Shown here: positions 14,512 through 22,008 of the stretch, piece by piece | Numbering within the stretch: the first letter of the stretch is position 1 | Layout of the letters: each line of letters starts with the position of its first letter | Source: Acetobacter sp. UBA5411 | Lineage (GTDB): Bacteria > Pseudomonadota > Alphaproteobacteria > Acetobacterales > Acetobacteraceae | Assembly (NCBI RefSeq): GCF_002409645.1 | Contig: NZ_DHNR01000024.1 | Span: forward strand, 1 to 31,192 | Reading direction: 5' to 3' | Length of the DNA stretch: 31,192 bases | Notes under the pieces: model-generated | Database searches by the model: none | What the model saw: the letters and a program-made list of their open reading frames with translations, nothing else | Told to the model about the DNA's origin: nothing | Translations under genes and position numbers: made by a program

Positions 14512-15018
14512 ATGGCTGTCGTCACCGTCTCGAAAGATCGCGTGAGTCTGCTTGCGGATTTCCATCCCGAGCTGGCCACGCAGTGCGGACGTTTCAAAGG
14601 CCGCTGGCAAGGCAAGGCTGTCGGCTGGACGTTTCTTATCGACCATGAAGAGAACGTCCGCGGGATCTGCCGCACGCTCTACGGCGTGGACGGCACGCCG
14701 GAAGCCTGGGCCGATCAGTGCAACGTCCATGTCCAGGTCGAGGAGCGCGATATACGCGCGCCCGTCTGGCGGCAGTTCAACGCCGACATCTTTCTCGGCG
14801 GTCGCCATATCGCGGGCGTATTCGGCCCGCGTCAGGCGCTCCGCACCGGCAAGGGCGTGAAGTTTCTCGAAGGCGCCCCGTGCTGCGCGCGCGAACACGG
14901 CGCCTACCGTCTGGCCGTGCCGGACGGCGCGGTGATCGAGATCCGCAAATATCCGCGTGTTGCACTTGCGTTTCTCAGCGAGGCGCTGCGCGGGCACGGT
15001 GCGCTGAGCGTCGCCTAA
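14512..15018 (+). CDS. Unknown plasmid protein, 168 residues
   Basis: The only plus-strand gene in the right half. AGGAG eight bases before the ATG and a good promoter support it. The N-terminal part (FHPELATQCGRFKGRWQGKAVGWTF, then a basic helix and LYGVDGTPEAW) recalls short domains that recognise nucleic acids in HARP-like plasmid proteins, but this is weak inference. The C-terminal half is beta-rich with GGRHIAGVFGPRQALRTGKGVKFLEG. Its stop overlaps that of the converging gene at 15015-15521 (taa/tag share bases 15016-15017). Being isolated with its own promoter, it may act independently of the operons around it. Confidence 0.75.
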   Translation: MAVVTVSKDRVSLLADFHPELATQCGRFKGRWQGKAVGWTFLIDHEENVRGICRTLYGVDGTPEAWADQCNVHVQVEERDIRAPVWRQFNADIFLGGRHIAGVFGPRQALRTGKGVKFLEGAPCCAREHGAYRLAVPDGAVIEIRKYPRVALAFLSEALRGHGALSVA

Positions 15019-15521
15019 AACAGCCCCAGCTGCATCGCAGGCCGATTGACGACTGGAACACCGGCGGCGACACCGTGCTTTTTCATCAACACCTCAAGCA
15101 TGGCGCATTCATGGGCTTCTTCCTCGTCGCGCGCCTGCTTCGCCCAGGCTTCGACCAGAAGATTCTCGCGCACCCGCTGGCCGATTTCGCGCTCGACGTC
15201 CGACCACGTGAAGGCCGGATCGCCCCAGAACGGGTAATCCATCATGCGTTCAAGGAACGCATGGCGGGTCTTCGCGCTTGCAAACCATGCCGATCTGAAG
15301 CCCAGAGAATTGAAATGAGCAATATGGCTCCACATCTGGGACACGCGCCCATACAGCGCCTTGTTGAACTTCTCGGCCGGCATGCCCTGGGCGAGAAAGC
15401 GCAGGATGGCATTGCCGATCCGGGCTTTGTCAGCCGCGCTACTCCATTTGGTGGGCGTGAACTGGTCCGCTACGAGGGGCGGCGAGCGCAAGCGCTCGCA
15501 CAGGATCGGGGCCGCGCTCAT
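15015..15521 (-). CDS. Unknown protein ending in a clamp-binding-like motif
   Basis: A 168-residue, mostly helical protein whose start overlaps the preceding stop (ATGA at 15518-15521). The last residues are QLGLF, the same pattern as the beta-clamp binding peptide at the end of the DinB of this window (QLALF). That suggests a link to the replisome. The body has WSSAADKARIGNAILRFLAQGMPAEKFNKALYGRVSQ and WSDVEREIGQRVRENLLVEAWAKQARDEEEA, both helical. No catalytic motif seen. The function is unknown. Confidence 0.7.
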   Translation of the reverse strand: MSAAPILCERLRSPPLVADQFTPTKWSSAADKARIGNAILRFLAQGMPAEKFNKALYGRVSQMWSHIAHFNSLGFRSAWFASAKTRHAFLERMMDYPFWGDPAFTWSDVEREIGQRVRENLLVEAWAKQARDEEEAHECAMLEVLMKKHGVAAGVPVVNRPAMQLGLF

Positions 15522-15907
15522 GCTGCCCGGCTCCGGTTGCGATACCAGTTATGAAAGCGCGTCACGTCGGGCAGATCGGGATAGCGACCGCCTCCCATCC
15601 CCTCATCTTCCATCTGCGCCAGCATCCGCACCGAAATCCGTGAGCGCTTATCGTTGGCAAGGCATCGCACCAGGGCGAGATGCGAGCGCCCGCTGATATA
15701 GCGATCCTCCCAGAACCCCGTGACGGGATTACGTACGGCGGCCGCCAGGGTGCCATTGCAGAACCCCTCCACGATCCACGGCACCGTCCGGTAAGGACGG
15801 CCGGAACGTGGGCCTGGAAAGCGAAAGATCGAACCCAGCGCGACGGTGCCGACACGCAGCGGATTGTGCCCGCCCTGAAAGGGCGAGGTATGATACTGAC
15901 GCAGCAT
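15518..15907 (-). CDS. Unknown protein, 129 residues
   Basis: The start at 15907 is set by AGGAGA close upstream (caggagacttccg then ATG). The product is rich in Arg, Gly and aromatic residues (GGHNPLRVGTVALGSIFRFPGPRSGRPYRTV), with one buried-looking helix ALVRCLANDKRSRISVRMLAQMED. No membrane span, no known motif. It is coupled to the following 168-residue gene by a four-base overlap. A terminator-like hairpin (15932-15946) lies just before its ribosome binding site, one of three similar leaders. Confidence 0.65.
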   Translation of the reverse strand: MLRQYHTSPFQGGHNPLRVGTVALGSIFRFPGPRSGRPYRTVPWIVEGFCNGTLAAAVRNPVTGFWEDRYISGRSHLALVRCLANDKRSRISVRMLAQMEDEGMGGGRYPDLPDVTRFHNWYRNRSRAA

Positions 15908-15925
15908 CGGAAGTCTCCTGAAACA

Positions 15926-15950
15926 CAAAGACCGCCTCAAGGGCGGCCAA
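15926..15950 (-). terminator. Leader hairpin before the 129-residue gene
   Basis: Read on the minus strand: ggccgcccttgaggcgg, then tctttgtg, then cAGGAGA and the start. The hairpin resembles those at 20048-20070 and 19674-19695 in sequence and in distance to the ribosome binding site, but its T-run is interrupted. Confidence 0.5.
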
Positions 15951-15970
15951 AACAGACAAGCGGTGACGCC

Positions 15971-16126
15971 TCAGAGGAGGCTGATGAGGTCGTCGATGTC
16001 GGGGAGAAAAAAGCCCGGTCCCACGATCAGGACCGTGACCAACCCCATGAAGAGCATGAAGCCCATGACGCCGAAGATGATTTCTCGCGCATCGTTGCGT
16101 GTGATCGGAAAGCTGCGCTTGGACAT
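15971..16126 (-). CDS. 51-residue single-span membrane protein
   Basis: A short product with a basic N-terminus (MSKRSFPITRNDAREI) and one strong membrane segment (about 16-42), then an acidic tail DIDDLISLL. AAGGA eight bases before the ATG supports the start. It follows a structured purine-plus-hairpin spacer (16140-16325). The role is unknown; the layout fits a small regulator or accessory of a membrane complex. Confidence 0.65.
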   Translation of the reverse strand: MSKRSFPITRNDAREIIFGVMGFMLFMGLVTVLIVGPGFFLPDIDDLISLL

Positions 16127-16139
16127 GGTGTGGATCCTT

Positions 16140-16325
16140 TGTTTTCTCTGGACCCTTCCCGCGCAACCGGGCGTTGACGGCCAATGCAAAGCCGACGCAT
16201 CGCGTCGGCACCGCAGGCGCGCGCAGCGCGGCGAGGAGCCACGCTTTGCATTGGACGGCAAGGCCTGGTGCGGCCTTCTCCCGCTTGTCTTCCTTCTCCT
16301 CCCTTTTAGTCTTTTCCTTATCCCT
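16140..16325 (-). repeat. Structured spacer element before the 51-residue gene
   Basis: Read on the minus strand: a purine tract right after the stop of the DUF5983 gene (complement of about 16281-16325), then a hairpin with perfect arms ccaatgcaaagc (16181-16192) and gctttgcattgg (16243-16254), with nested GC stems between, then the ribosome binding site. It holds the core gcgcgcagcgcgg...agccacgc (AGCCAC at 16237-16242) shared with four other spacers. Confidence 0.7.
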
Positions 16326-16663
16326 CAGTCCTGCCACTGCACCGGAAACCGATCGTCGATGTCACCGTCGCGGTCGAACAGCACCCAGTCACATCCGGCC
16401 TCCTTGGCGTAGGCAAGGATGGCGTAGAGCCCCGGCGAGGCGTCGTCATGGATGCTCTCCAGCTCGTCGGGCACCGAGACGAGCCAGCCATAGGGTCCGG
16501 ACAGGCAGGCCATGGAGCCGCTCTGGCCCTTGGTGACGAGGTATTCCTCAAACTCCAGCGTGTCGCCGCGATCCAGATGCGCGGTGCTCAGATCGAGCAC
16601 GCGCCGCACATTGCGTGGCTGACGGGCAACCGGAAGAGAAACGACCGTGGCGGTATCGGACAT
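16325..16663 (-). CDS. DUF5983-family protein
   Basis: A 112-residue protein that fits DUF5983: VLDLSTAHLDRGD near the start, then YGWLVSVPDEL and a C-terminal AILAYAKEAGCDWVLFDRDGD-ID. The start at 16663 is fixed by AAGGAG six bases upstream. The family is common on plasmids and phages and has no known activity. It stands between the PP-loop gene and a structured spacer, and its stop directly adjoins the purine tract of that spacer. The family name comes from pattern memory, not from a search. Confidence 0.7.
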   Translation of the reverse strand: MSDTATVVSLPVARQPRNVRRVLDLSTAHLDRGDTLEFEEYLVTKGQSGSMACLSGPYGWLVSVPDELESIHDDASPGLYAILAYAKEAGCDWVLFDRDGDIDDRFPVQWQD

Positions 16664-16768
16664 GACAGGCTCCTTTGAGCGTGGTAGTGAGAGATGAGCG
16701 CCACACACTCCGCCCTGTTCGTGCGACTGTGCAGCGTTTTTCCGAAAAATCGGCAGCGACGATGCAAG

Positions 16769-16789
16769 GTGTGTCAGAAACTGTCACAC
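16769..16789 (-). repeat. Hairpin overlapping the stop of the PP-loop gene
   Basis: gtgtgtcag (16769-16777), loop aaa, then ctgtcacac (16781-16789) pair except for one mismatch. The hairpin spans the stop codon of the upstream gene and is not followed by a T-run. It may protect the 3' end or slow ribosome release. Confidence 0.45.
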
Positions 16790-17758
16790 CGGTCCGGCAT
16801 TCTCGCCGAACGCGCCCGCAGGCATCTGCCAGTGTGAGGGGGCGCAAAGCACCCGTCCGCGCCAGCGGCGCGAGAGCGCGCGACGCACCAGATCCGGTCT
16901 TGCCAGCACCGGGGCGAACACCTCGCCCGTATCGGCAAGCGCCGAGAGATCGCGATCGCGGCGGATCGTGCAGCCAAACGCGCGCTCCCACGCGCACAAA
17001 CCGGCGAAGCGTTGACCATCCATGTAGCGCAGCGTCGCCGCCTGATTGGCCGACATGAAAATGCACGTCAGGCAAGACAGCCGCCCGAAACCCAGCCGAT
17101 AGGGCAGAGGTGCGATCACCCCGTGTCTGTGCAGACATTCCCACACCTCGACCTCGCTCCAGCCATGCACCGGCCGGTAGTGATCGACATGACGCCGCGC
17201 GCGTCCGTCCCGCAGATCCGAACGGTGCGGTTCGAAGGCCGCATAGCGGGCGCGGTTGGCGGATTCAGCGGCCCGCTCACCGGTCACGAACAATGTGCGC
17301 GCGTGGTGAAACCGCGCCTGATTGCGCAGCGCCGTGTCGGCAACCATGATCTTGGCGTAGGGCGAGCACCAGCGCACCGACAGGTTCGCCGAGACCTGCG
17401 GAAAGCGTCGGCGCGTGTTGCGCGGGCCGTGTCCGCCCATCGTCACGCGCCCCTTGGGCGTGTCGAACCAGACGGGCGCGGTTGGCGCGTCCTCGCGCAA
17501 CATCTCGCGCACGATCCCGCCCTGACGGGCCGAGAAATATAGTTTTACGCGCAGTGCGTCGGCGAGATGGCTGCCATAATCGGTGACGTGCGGCCAGTCG
17601 AACACGTCGGCCTCGTCATCGACCAGATGGTGCCACCACTCGATACGCTCGGGCGGCACGCCGCATTCGAGAAGATGCAGCGTGCAGGCCAGGGAATCCT
17701 TGCCGAAGGAACAGGCGACGATGATGTGGTCATAGCTCGCCAGATCCGGGCCGCTCAC
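16784..17758 (-). CDS. PAPS-reductase-family PP-loop protein
   Basis: A 324-residue protein starting at a GTG (17758) that overlaps the preceding stop (GTGA); a longer frame upstream lies inside the neighbour. It shows the PP-loop SFGKDSLA (17-24), WWHHLVDDEADVFDWP, a WCSPYAKIMVAD motif, GERAAESANRARY, RPVHGWSEVEVWECLHRHGV and LGFGRLSCLTCIF. This is the layout of the PAPS-reductase/DndC/IbrA group, which activate ATP and act on sulfur or, in DndC, in DNA phosphorothioation. On mobile elements such proteins often travel with a ParB-like partner (IbrA/IbrB); a ParB-domain gene lies 4 kb upstream here. Substrate unknown. Confidence 0.82.
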   Translation of the reverse strand: MSGPDLASYDHIIVACSFGKDSLACTLHLLECGVPPERIEWWHHLVDDEADVFDWPHVTDYGSHLADALRVKLYFSARQGGIVREMLREDAPTAPVWFDTPKGRVTMGGHGPRNTRRRFPQVSANLSVRWCSPYAKIMVADTALRNQARFHHARTLFVTGERAAESANRARYAAFEPHRSDLRDGRARRHVDHYRPVHGWSEVEVWECLHRHGVIAPLPYRLGFGRLSCLTCIFMSANQAATLRYMDGQRFAGLCAWERAFGCTIRRDRDLSALADTGEVFAPVLARPDLVRRALSRRWRGRVLCAPSHWQMPAGAFGENAGPV

Positions 17759-18123
17759 AGCACCCGGCTCACGGGCGCACCGGTCAGGACCGGGAGCATG
17801 TGCGGCAGAGGCACGCCCGACAGGCGCAGCGGCTTGGTGTGCCGTCCGTCCCATGTCAGACGCTCGCACGGGCGCAGCAGTCCGGCCGCCTCGGCGGCCC
17901 GATCCCGTTTGATGCACACGGTTTCATTGCCTCCCGAGCGGCGCTGGCACGGCTCGCCCGCGTCCGCGCCACAGCCCGCGCAGGGCAGTGTCAGCGCCGG
18001 GTCGCCATGCTCCCATTCCATCCCGCAGCGGTGACACTGCACCGGCTCGGATGTGCAGATCCAGCGTGTGGGCTTGCGGAAGGTAACGCTACGGGGACGT
18101 GTGGATGAGGCCGCGTATGCCAT
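17755..18123 (-). CDS. Zinc-ribbon protein coupled to the PP-loop gene
   Basis: A 122-residue product with a double CxxC ribbon: CHRCGMEW (about 30-37) and LPCAGCGADAGEPC (about 47-60). The start at 18123 has GAGGAG nine bases upstream. Its stop overlaps the GTG of the PAPS-reductase-like gene, so the two are probably made together and may act together. The C-terminal half, with KRDRAAEAAGLLRPCERLTWDGRH, is unlike any family I know. A structured spacer precedes it. Confidence 0.72.
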   Translation of the reverse strand: MAYAASSTRPRSVTFRKPTRWICTSEPVQCHRCGMEWEHGDPALTLPCAGCGADAGEPCQRRSGGNETVCIKRDRAAEAAGLLRPCERLTWDGRHTKPLRLSGVPLPHMLPVLTGAPVSRVL

Positions 18124-18129
18124 GGAAAC

Positions 18130-18310
18130 ATTCTCCTCTCTGAATGCTTCCCCGCAGGCCGGGAGCGGCTGGCCGGGTCACGCGCGGCGCCTGCGCCGGC
18201 ACCGCAAAGCGCGCGCAAGCGCGGTGCGGAGCCACCGCTTGACGCGGACGGACGCTTCTGGCCGCTCCCTTCCCTGCTTTATCCTTCTTCCTGTTTCTCT
18301 CTCTCCCGCT
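18130..18310 (-). repeat. Structured spacer element before the zinc-ribbon gene
   Basis: Outer arms gggagcggc (18161-18169) and gccgctccc (18261-18269) are perfect; an inner stem pairs caccgc (18200-18205) with gcggtg (18221-18226). The purine tract (complement of about 18268-18310) runs back into the upstream gene and encodes its Glu/Arg/Lys-rich end. The shared core AGCCAC lies at 18230-18235. Confidence 0.68.
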
Positions 18311-18701
18311 CTTCCAGACGCCGCAGAAGCCAGCGGCAGGCGCTGTGCGCGTCCATCTGTGTCGGATCCGCCAGAACCCGCTCCATGACCCCGAGCAACG
18401 CGGCGGTCTCGGCCGGTCCGGGCTCGAACCATGCGCTTGCGCCGAATGTGGCGATCTCCTCGTCGGTGTCGGGGTGTTCCACCTGGGCGACGATCTCGTT
18501 GTGAACAAGATCGTCGCAGTCGAGATAGGCGGCTCGCCCATCGGGCAGGATCACGGGCCGCATGCCGCAACTCTCCACATCGTCAGACGCCGCATCGAGA
18601 ACGATGCGCGCGGCGTCCTCGGCGCAGGGCGCGTCGATCAGAAAGGCGGCGCTGTCGGCCTGAACGGAACGCTCAATGATCCGGACACGAAACTCAGGCA
18701 T
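18279..18701 (-). CDS. Unknown acidic protein, 140 residues
   Basis: An alpha/beta protein (RVRIIERSVQADSAAFLID, then APCAEDAARIVLDAAS) with a long acidic middle and a charged coiled end LLRRLEEREREKQEEG. The last residues are encoded by the purine tract that opens the following spacer, so gene and element share sequence. Its ATG (18701) overlaps the stop of the 112-residue gene by eight bases. Small alphaproteobacterial plasmid proteins with this first half are common, but I know no function. Confidence 0.65.
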   Translation of the reverse strand: MPEFRVRIIERSVQADSAAFLIDAPCAEDAARIVLDAASDDVESCGMRPVILPDGRAAYLDCDDLVHNEIVAQVEHPDTDEEIATFGASAWFEPGPAETAALLGVMERVLADPTQMDAHSACRWLLRRLEEREREKQEEG

Positions 18702-19032
18702 CTTCCAGCTCCTTCACCAGTTCGTACTCGCTCAGGGTCGTGGCACCCGTCCATGGATCGAGATGGCTAATCATCTCCTTGCCACAGACGTCACCGGCAA
18801 GACCGTGGCGGCGAAGATACGCCAGCCGCTTGCGGGTGATCTTCGGAATGGCGGTGCGCGTGGTAAAATCCGCGAGTGCGGCATCCATGTCGGGATAGGG
18901 GCCGTGCCAGTCACGTGCGTTGACCGGGTAAATTTCGGGCGTGCGAAGCAGCACGGTGCCATCGGGTCGCGCGCAGGTCTCGACAACGTGACGTCCGATA
19001 TTACGGCGCATGATCGGGGGAGCGTCAGTCAT
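18694..19032 (-). CDS. Unknown protein, 112 residues
   Basis: The start at 19032 has GGGGAG eight bases upstream; an ATG six codons earlier (19050) overlaps the preceding stop and is an alternative. The product has RRNIGRHVVETCARPDGTVLLRTPEIYPV and a conserved-looking W-H-G-PYPDMDAALADF stretch, followed by a basic helix KITRKRLAYLRRHGLAGD. No signature recognised. It sits in an eight-gene small-protein block and overlaps the next gene by eight bases. Confidence 0.65.
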   Translation of the reverse strand: MTDAPPIMRRNIGRHVVETCARPDGTVLLRTPEIYPVNARDWHGPYPDMDAALADFTTRTAIPKITRKRLAYLRRHGLAGDVCGKEMISHLDPWTGATTLSEYELVKELEDA

Positions 19033-19046
19033 TTCATCCACTCCCC

Positions 19047-19655
19047 TCATGCAATCTCGGGCTGCAGCGCAAAGGCTTCCACCACATCGTAAGGATGCTC
19101 GTGCGCCTCATACCCGACGCGCAAAACCTCGGCCTTTGCGAAGTCGAGCAGCATCCGCTTGCCGTGAGTCTTGCGTTGCACGGCGGCATTGGCCGCACGG
19201 AGCCATCCGTAAAAACCCAGATGACTCTGCGCAGGTTCTACGAACTCGTCGCTCTGCTCTGGCCACCAGAAGGGCGCCTGCCCGTCGATCTGGAACGGCG
19301 TCTCGCCGCTGCCCCACATCCGCACACCCGGCTCACCGTTATACGCTCGTGGCTCAGGATGGATGACGTGCGTCCAGCGTTCGAGATTGAGCTGTCGATG
19401 CCTTCGAGCAATCTCGAACCCTAATGGTTTGCGAACACCCCTCTCACAGCCGATGAATATCGCAAACGAGCGTTGGGGCGCATGACGGGCAACCGTTTCG
19501 CCATACTGCTGCACCTTGTCCGCAAACTCGGTCACATCGTCGGCGAATATTGTGGCGGGTTGACCAAGTTCTATGTCACCGGCGCTTTTGAGGATTTGGC
19601 CGTGAGGCACAACGAGGCGATAGACAGGTAAGGCGGACAATGTGAAACGCGGCAT
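19047..19655 (-). CDS. Unknown protein, paralogous to the next upstream gene
   Basis: A 202-residue product with GGAGA six bases before the ATG at 19655. Its C-terminal half (about 110-195), GVRMWGSGETPFQIDGQAPF, HLGFYGWLRAANAA and VGYEAHEHPYDVVEAF, aligns by eye with almost the whole of the 101-residue protein encoded just upstream (19723-20028). The N-terminal half, with ARHAPQRSFAIFIGCERG, is unique. The pair probably arose by duplication followed by fusion or loss of the N-terminal half. Even the leaders are alike (hairpin, T-run, TCTGGAGA). Function unknown. Confidence 0.7.
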   Translation of the reverse strand: MPRFTLSALPVYRLVVPHGQILKSAGDIELGQPATIFADDVTEFADKVQQYGETVARHAPQRSFAIFIGCERGVRKPLGFEIARRHRQLNLERWTHVIHPEPRAYNGEPGVRMWGSGETPFQIDGQAPFWWPEQSDEFVEPAQSHLGFYGWLRAANAAVQRKTHGKRMLLDFAKAEVLRVGYEAHEHPYDVVEAFALQPEIA

Positions 19656-19673
19656 GTCGGGTCTCCAGACATG

Positions 19674-19695
19674 AAAAAGCCGCCTCGAAGGCGGC
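19674..19695 (-). terminator. Terminator-like leader before the 202-residue gene
   Basis: Read on the minus strand: gccgcctt cga ggcggc, then TTTTT, and only some ten bases later GGAGA and the next start. Perfect seven-base stem (19679-19685 with 19689-19695). It ends the upstream cistron yet sits in the leader of the next one, so it can act as an attenuator. Confidence 0.7.
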
Positions 19696-19722
19696 GTGAA
19701 AGGAAGGATGGCGAGGCGGGCT

Positions 19723-20028
19723 TCAGAAGTCGGAGAAACCCTCTTCCTCCAGCGCTGCACGCACCACGTCCCCGGGCGGCTCCTGAGCTTCGTAGGAATC
19801 CCACCAGCACTGATCGGGAAGATCGAAGATGCCGACACCCGCGATGCGGATGCAGATGCGATTGGCCTCGCGCAGATAGCCGTAGAAACCCAGATGGCCG
19901 GCTGCGTATTCCGCCGTCGTGGAACACGCAGACATTTCCGTGATCGCGGGCTGGCCTTCGCGCTGAAAAGGCTCGTGCTCGCTGCCCCAGCGCAGGACGG
20001 GCGGTTCGCGGGTAAGGCTGTCGGACAT
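19723..20028 (-). CDS. Unknown protein, paralogue of the C-half of its neighbour
   Basis: A 101-residue product with GGAGAG six bases before the ATG at 20028. The shared motif set with the 202-residue neighbour is RWGSEHEPFQREGQ, HLGFYGYLREAN, then W-DSYEAQEPPGDVVRAAL. One short insertion (SACSTTAEYAAG) contains a cysteine absent from the neighbour. It has its own leader with a terminator-like hairpin (20048-20070). No function known. The 'LGFYG(W/Y)LR.AN' motif may define a small plasmid family. Confidence 0.7.
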   Translation of the reverse strand: MSDSLTREPPVLRWGSEHEPFQREGQPAITEMSACSTTAEYAAGHLGFYGYLREANRICIRIAGVGIFDLPDQCWWDSYEAQEPPGDVVRAALEEEGFSDF

Positions 20029-20047
20029 GATGGACTCTCCAGAAACG

Positions 20048-20070
20048 AAAAAGCCGCCTCAAGGGCGGCC
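20048..20070 (-). terminator. Terminator-like leader before the 101-residue gene
   Basis: Read on the minus strand: ggccgcccttgaggcggc, then TTTTTC, then GTTTCTGGAGAG and the start. The stem is 20053-20058 with 20064-20069. Nearly the same sequence as the leaders at 19674 and 15926. Confidence 0.7.
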
Positions 20071-20096
20071 GGGACAGACGAAAGAAGGGGGCGCTG

Positions 20097-20498
20097 TCAG
20101 TATTCGCTGGGCAGAAGCACCACGCGGCCAAGGCCCGCTTCCCTGAAGGCGAACAGCTTGATCTCGGTGAGCGGGAAATCGGTGTATTCGATGTCCTGAC
20201 GGTAAATCTCCTGCTCACGTTGCAGTCCTTTGCCGCCGTCGGTGCAGACGATCACGCCGCGATGCTGTTCCAGATCGACGCTCAGCGTCCAGAACTGCCG
20301 CTCTTCGGCGCGCATGGACGGCAGAGACTGCACGCTTGCAAGCACGTCCAGCAGCCACGCCGCTCCGTTGCTGGCGAGAAAATGGGCGCCATCCGTCAGC
20401 ACAAGCCCGCCAAGCCAGCGGTAATACTGCGTCGTGCCCGTGAACTGTGCCAGATCGTTACGGTTGATGGCGTGCGTCGAGGTCAGCGTTTCAGACAT
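20097..20498 (-). CDS. DUF6876-family protein
   Basis: A 133-residue protein matching DUF6876 as I remember it: LAQFTGTTQYYRWLGGLVLTDG at the start, NGAAWLLDVLAS in the middle and a C-terminus TDFPLTEIKLF, ending LLPSEY. GGAGAG five bases before the ATG at 20498 supports the start. The family is frequent on plasmids and phages; function unknown, possibly a host-interaction or antirestriction role by association only. It lies between the LPD29 gene and the paralogue pair. Confidence 0.72.
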   Translation of the reverse strand: MSETLTSTHAINRNDLAQFTGTTQYYRWLGGLVLTDGAHFLASNGAAWLLDVLASVQSLPSMRAEERQFWTLSVDLEQHRGVIVCTDGGKGLQREQEIYRQDIEYTDFPLTEIKLFAFREAGLGRVVLLPSEY

Positions 20499-20545
20499 GG
20501 AAACTCTCCGTATGAGAAACAGGTTTTAAGAATTGACGAACGCGA

Positions 20546-21244
20546 TCAGTCTGCGACCGGCGCGTTGGGATCGTGGTAGAGGCTGATGTAGTCGGCGTGC
20601 CCGAACACCGTGTTCCACGGCGTGGCGACGACGGTGCTGCAGTCGTTCATGAGATCGTATCCCGAGCCTCTGAAGCGGTCGGTGATCTCTTTGACGTCCG
20701 CTTCGGCAGGCCCGCACTCCCAGCACACGGTCAGACTGCCGTAGTGGCGCTTGCGGACCCGGAAACGGGTCTTTGGCCAGTGCTTCTTCAACAGCACGCG
20801 CAGATTGGCCGCAGCGAGCGTGCCGCTCCCCTCGTCGCCCTGCTTGAGACGGGCGAGTTCCGGATCGGTCTGCAGGCGCGCTACCTCGGCGTCGAACGCG
20901 GCTTTGTCTTCGGCTTGTTTGCGGCGTTTTTCCGCTTCACGGGCTTCCGCCAGCGCGTCCAGACGCGCCAGTTCGTCAGCATCGGCAAACCCGTCCTCGC
21001 GCGCATACACCGTCCACTGCACGCCGCGCAGGATCGCCTCGGGAAGCCTCAGGCTGCGCTCTCCGCCGAGAAACACGATGTCGTAGCTGGCCGAGCCGCC
21101 CGTCATGATCGCGCCTCGTGAAAGCGCGCGAACCGGTTGACGACCAGCCTCCCCATGCACGGCCTTCACATAGCCGCGTCCGCGATTGTAGAGGATCGTG
21201 GAGACCATGGTGCCCACCACCACGGGGTTTTCCGATACCGACAT
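20546..21244 (-). CDS. LPD29-domain protein
   Basis: A 232-residue protein from the ATG at 21244 (GGAAGGAG six bases upstream). The C-terminal 85 residues (ANLRVLLKKHWPKTRFRVRKR, YGSLTVCWECGPAEADVKEI, a GYDLMND stretch) fit LPD29, one of the 'large polyvalent protein associated' domains found in phage and plasmid defence or entry proteins. The middle is a charged coiled coil (ARLDALAEAREAEKRRKQAEDKAAFDAEVARL, about 110-145). The N-terminal 80 residues look beta-rich. Such domains usually sit inside very large polyvalent proteins, so a stand-alone copy is notable. A structured spacer precedes the gene. Confidence 0.78.
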   Translation of the reverse strand: MSVSENPVVVGTMVSTILYNRGRGYVKAVHGEAGRQPVRALSRGAIMTGGSASYDIVFLGGERSLRLPEAILRGVQWTVYAREDGFADADELARLDALAEAREAEKRRKQAEDKAAFDAEVARLQTDPELARLKQGDEGSGTLAAANLRVLLKKHWPKTRFRVRKRHYGSLTVCWECGPAEADVKEITDRFRGSGYDLMNDCSTVVATPWNTVFGHADYISLYHDPNAPVAD

Positions 21245-21287
21245 TCTGTGCTCCTTCCAGCATCTTTTCCTGATACCTCTCCAGAGG

Positions 21288-21460
21288 CCATGGGCCGGGG
21301 GCCGGAGCAGACGCGGCGCGCAGCGCCGGGATCGGAGCCACGCGCAGGCCGCGCAGCGGGCGAGCATGGCGAGAACCCACCGTTTGTGGAGGACGCCGGA
21401 CTGTGGCGCCCCCTTCCCTCCTTCTTCTCCTTCCTTTGCTTTTCTGCTTTTCTCGTCACC
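21288..21460 (-). repeat. Structured spacer element before the LPD29 gene
   Basis: A GC-rich block with the core gcgcgcagcgccgggatcgg and AGCCAC at 21336-21341, preceded on the minus strand by a purine tract (complement of about 21412-21453). Bases 21313-21381 match 31072-31140 at 64 of 69 positions by my count. Confidence 0.75.
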
Positions 21461-21465
21461 TGTTT

Positions 21466-21972
21466 TCAGGCGGACGTCTTACGGACACCGGGCCGTGCGC
21501 GCTTTGGCTTGGGGCGCGGCGCCAGATACGGCGTGCTGATGCGTGACGGCGAGACATTCATCCAGAAGCGACCACCCGCAGTCGCCTCGAGAGCCTTGCG
21601 GATCGCATCGGCGCCGAGAAACTCTGCGCCGTCGTCACCGCCAAAGGCGGCCGCCTTGACCTCATACCAGTCGTCCGGATGTTTCTCGGGATCGGCTTCG
21701 ACAGCGTATGCCACGAGGTTCGCTTTGCCGTTTTCATCGGGCAGGGCGGGACACCCATTTGACATCAGATAGATCCCCTGATCGCCCACCAGCATCAGAC
21801 CCGCTGGGACTTTCGTGCCGTCGATATCGCTGGGGGCAGGATCTTGCGTGGTCACACCCGCTTTCAGAAAGGCCGGATCGTAGAGCTGCTCAAAGGTGGG
21901 TGAATGCTCTGTGGCCGCTTCGGCATGCGCCAGCAGACGCGCCACAAGCGCGTGATCGAAATGCAGTTTCAT
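21466..21972 (-). CDS. DUF3085-domain protein
   Basis: A 168-residue protein from the ATG at 21972 (AAGGA eight bases upstream). The DUF3085 pattern is clear: FDHALVARLLAHAEAATEHSPTFEQLYDPAFLKAG, then VPAGLMLVGDQGIYLMSNG and the FGGDDGAEFL end. The family occurs on plasmids and in phages with unknown function. The C-terminus (RPKPKRARPGVRKTSA) is basic and could bind nucleic acid. Its leader contains a strong terminator (22009-22041) that ends the ParB transcript, so separate or attenuated expression is likely. Confidence 0.8.
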   Translation of the reverse strand: MKLHFDHALVARLLAHAEAATEHSPTFEQLYDPAFLKAGVTTQDPAPSDIDGTKVPAGLMLVGDQGIYLMSNGCPALPDENGKANLVAYAVEADPEKHPDDWYEVKAAAFGGDDGAEFLGADAIRKALEATAGGRFWMNVSPSRISTPYLAPRPKPKRARPGVRKTSA

Positions 21973-22008
21973 GAAAAATTTCCTTTCTGTGGCCTCAGAT
22001 GAGGACAC

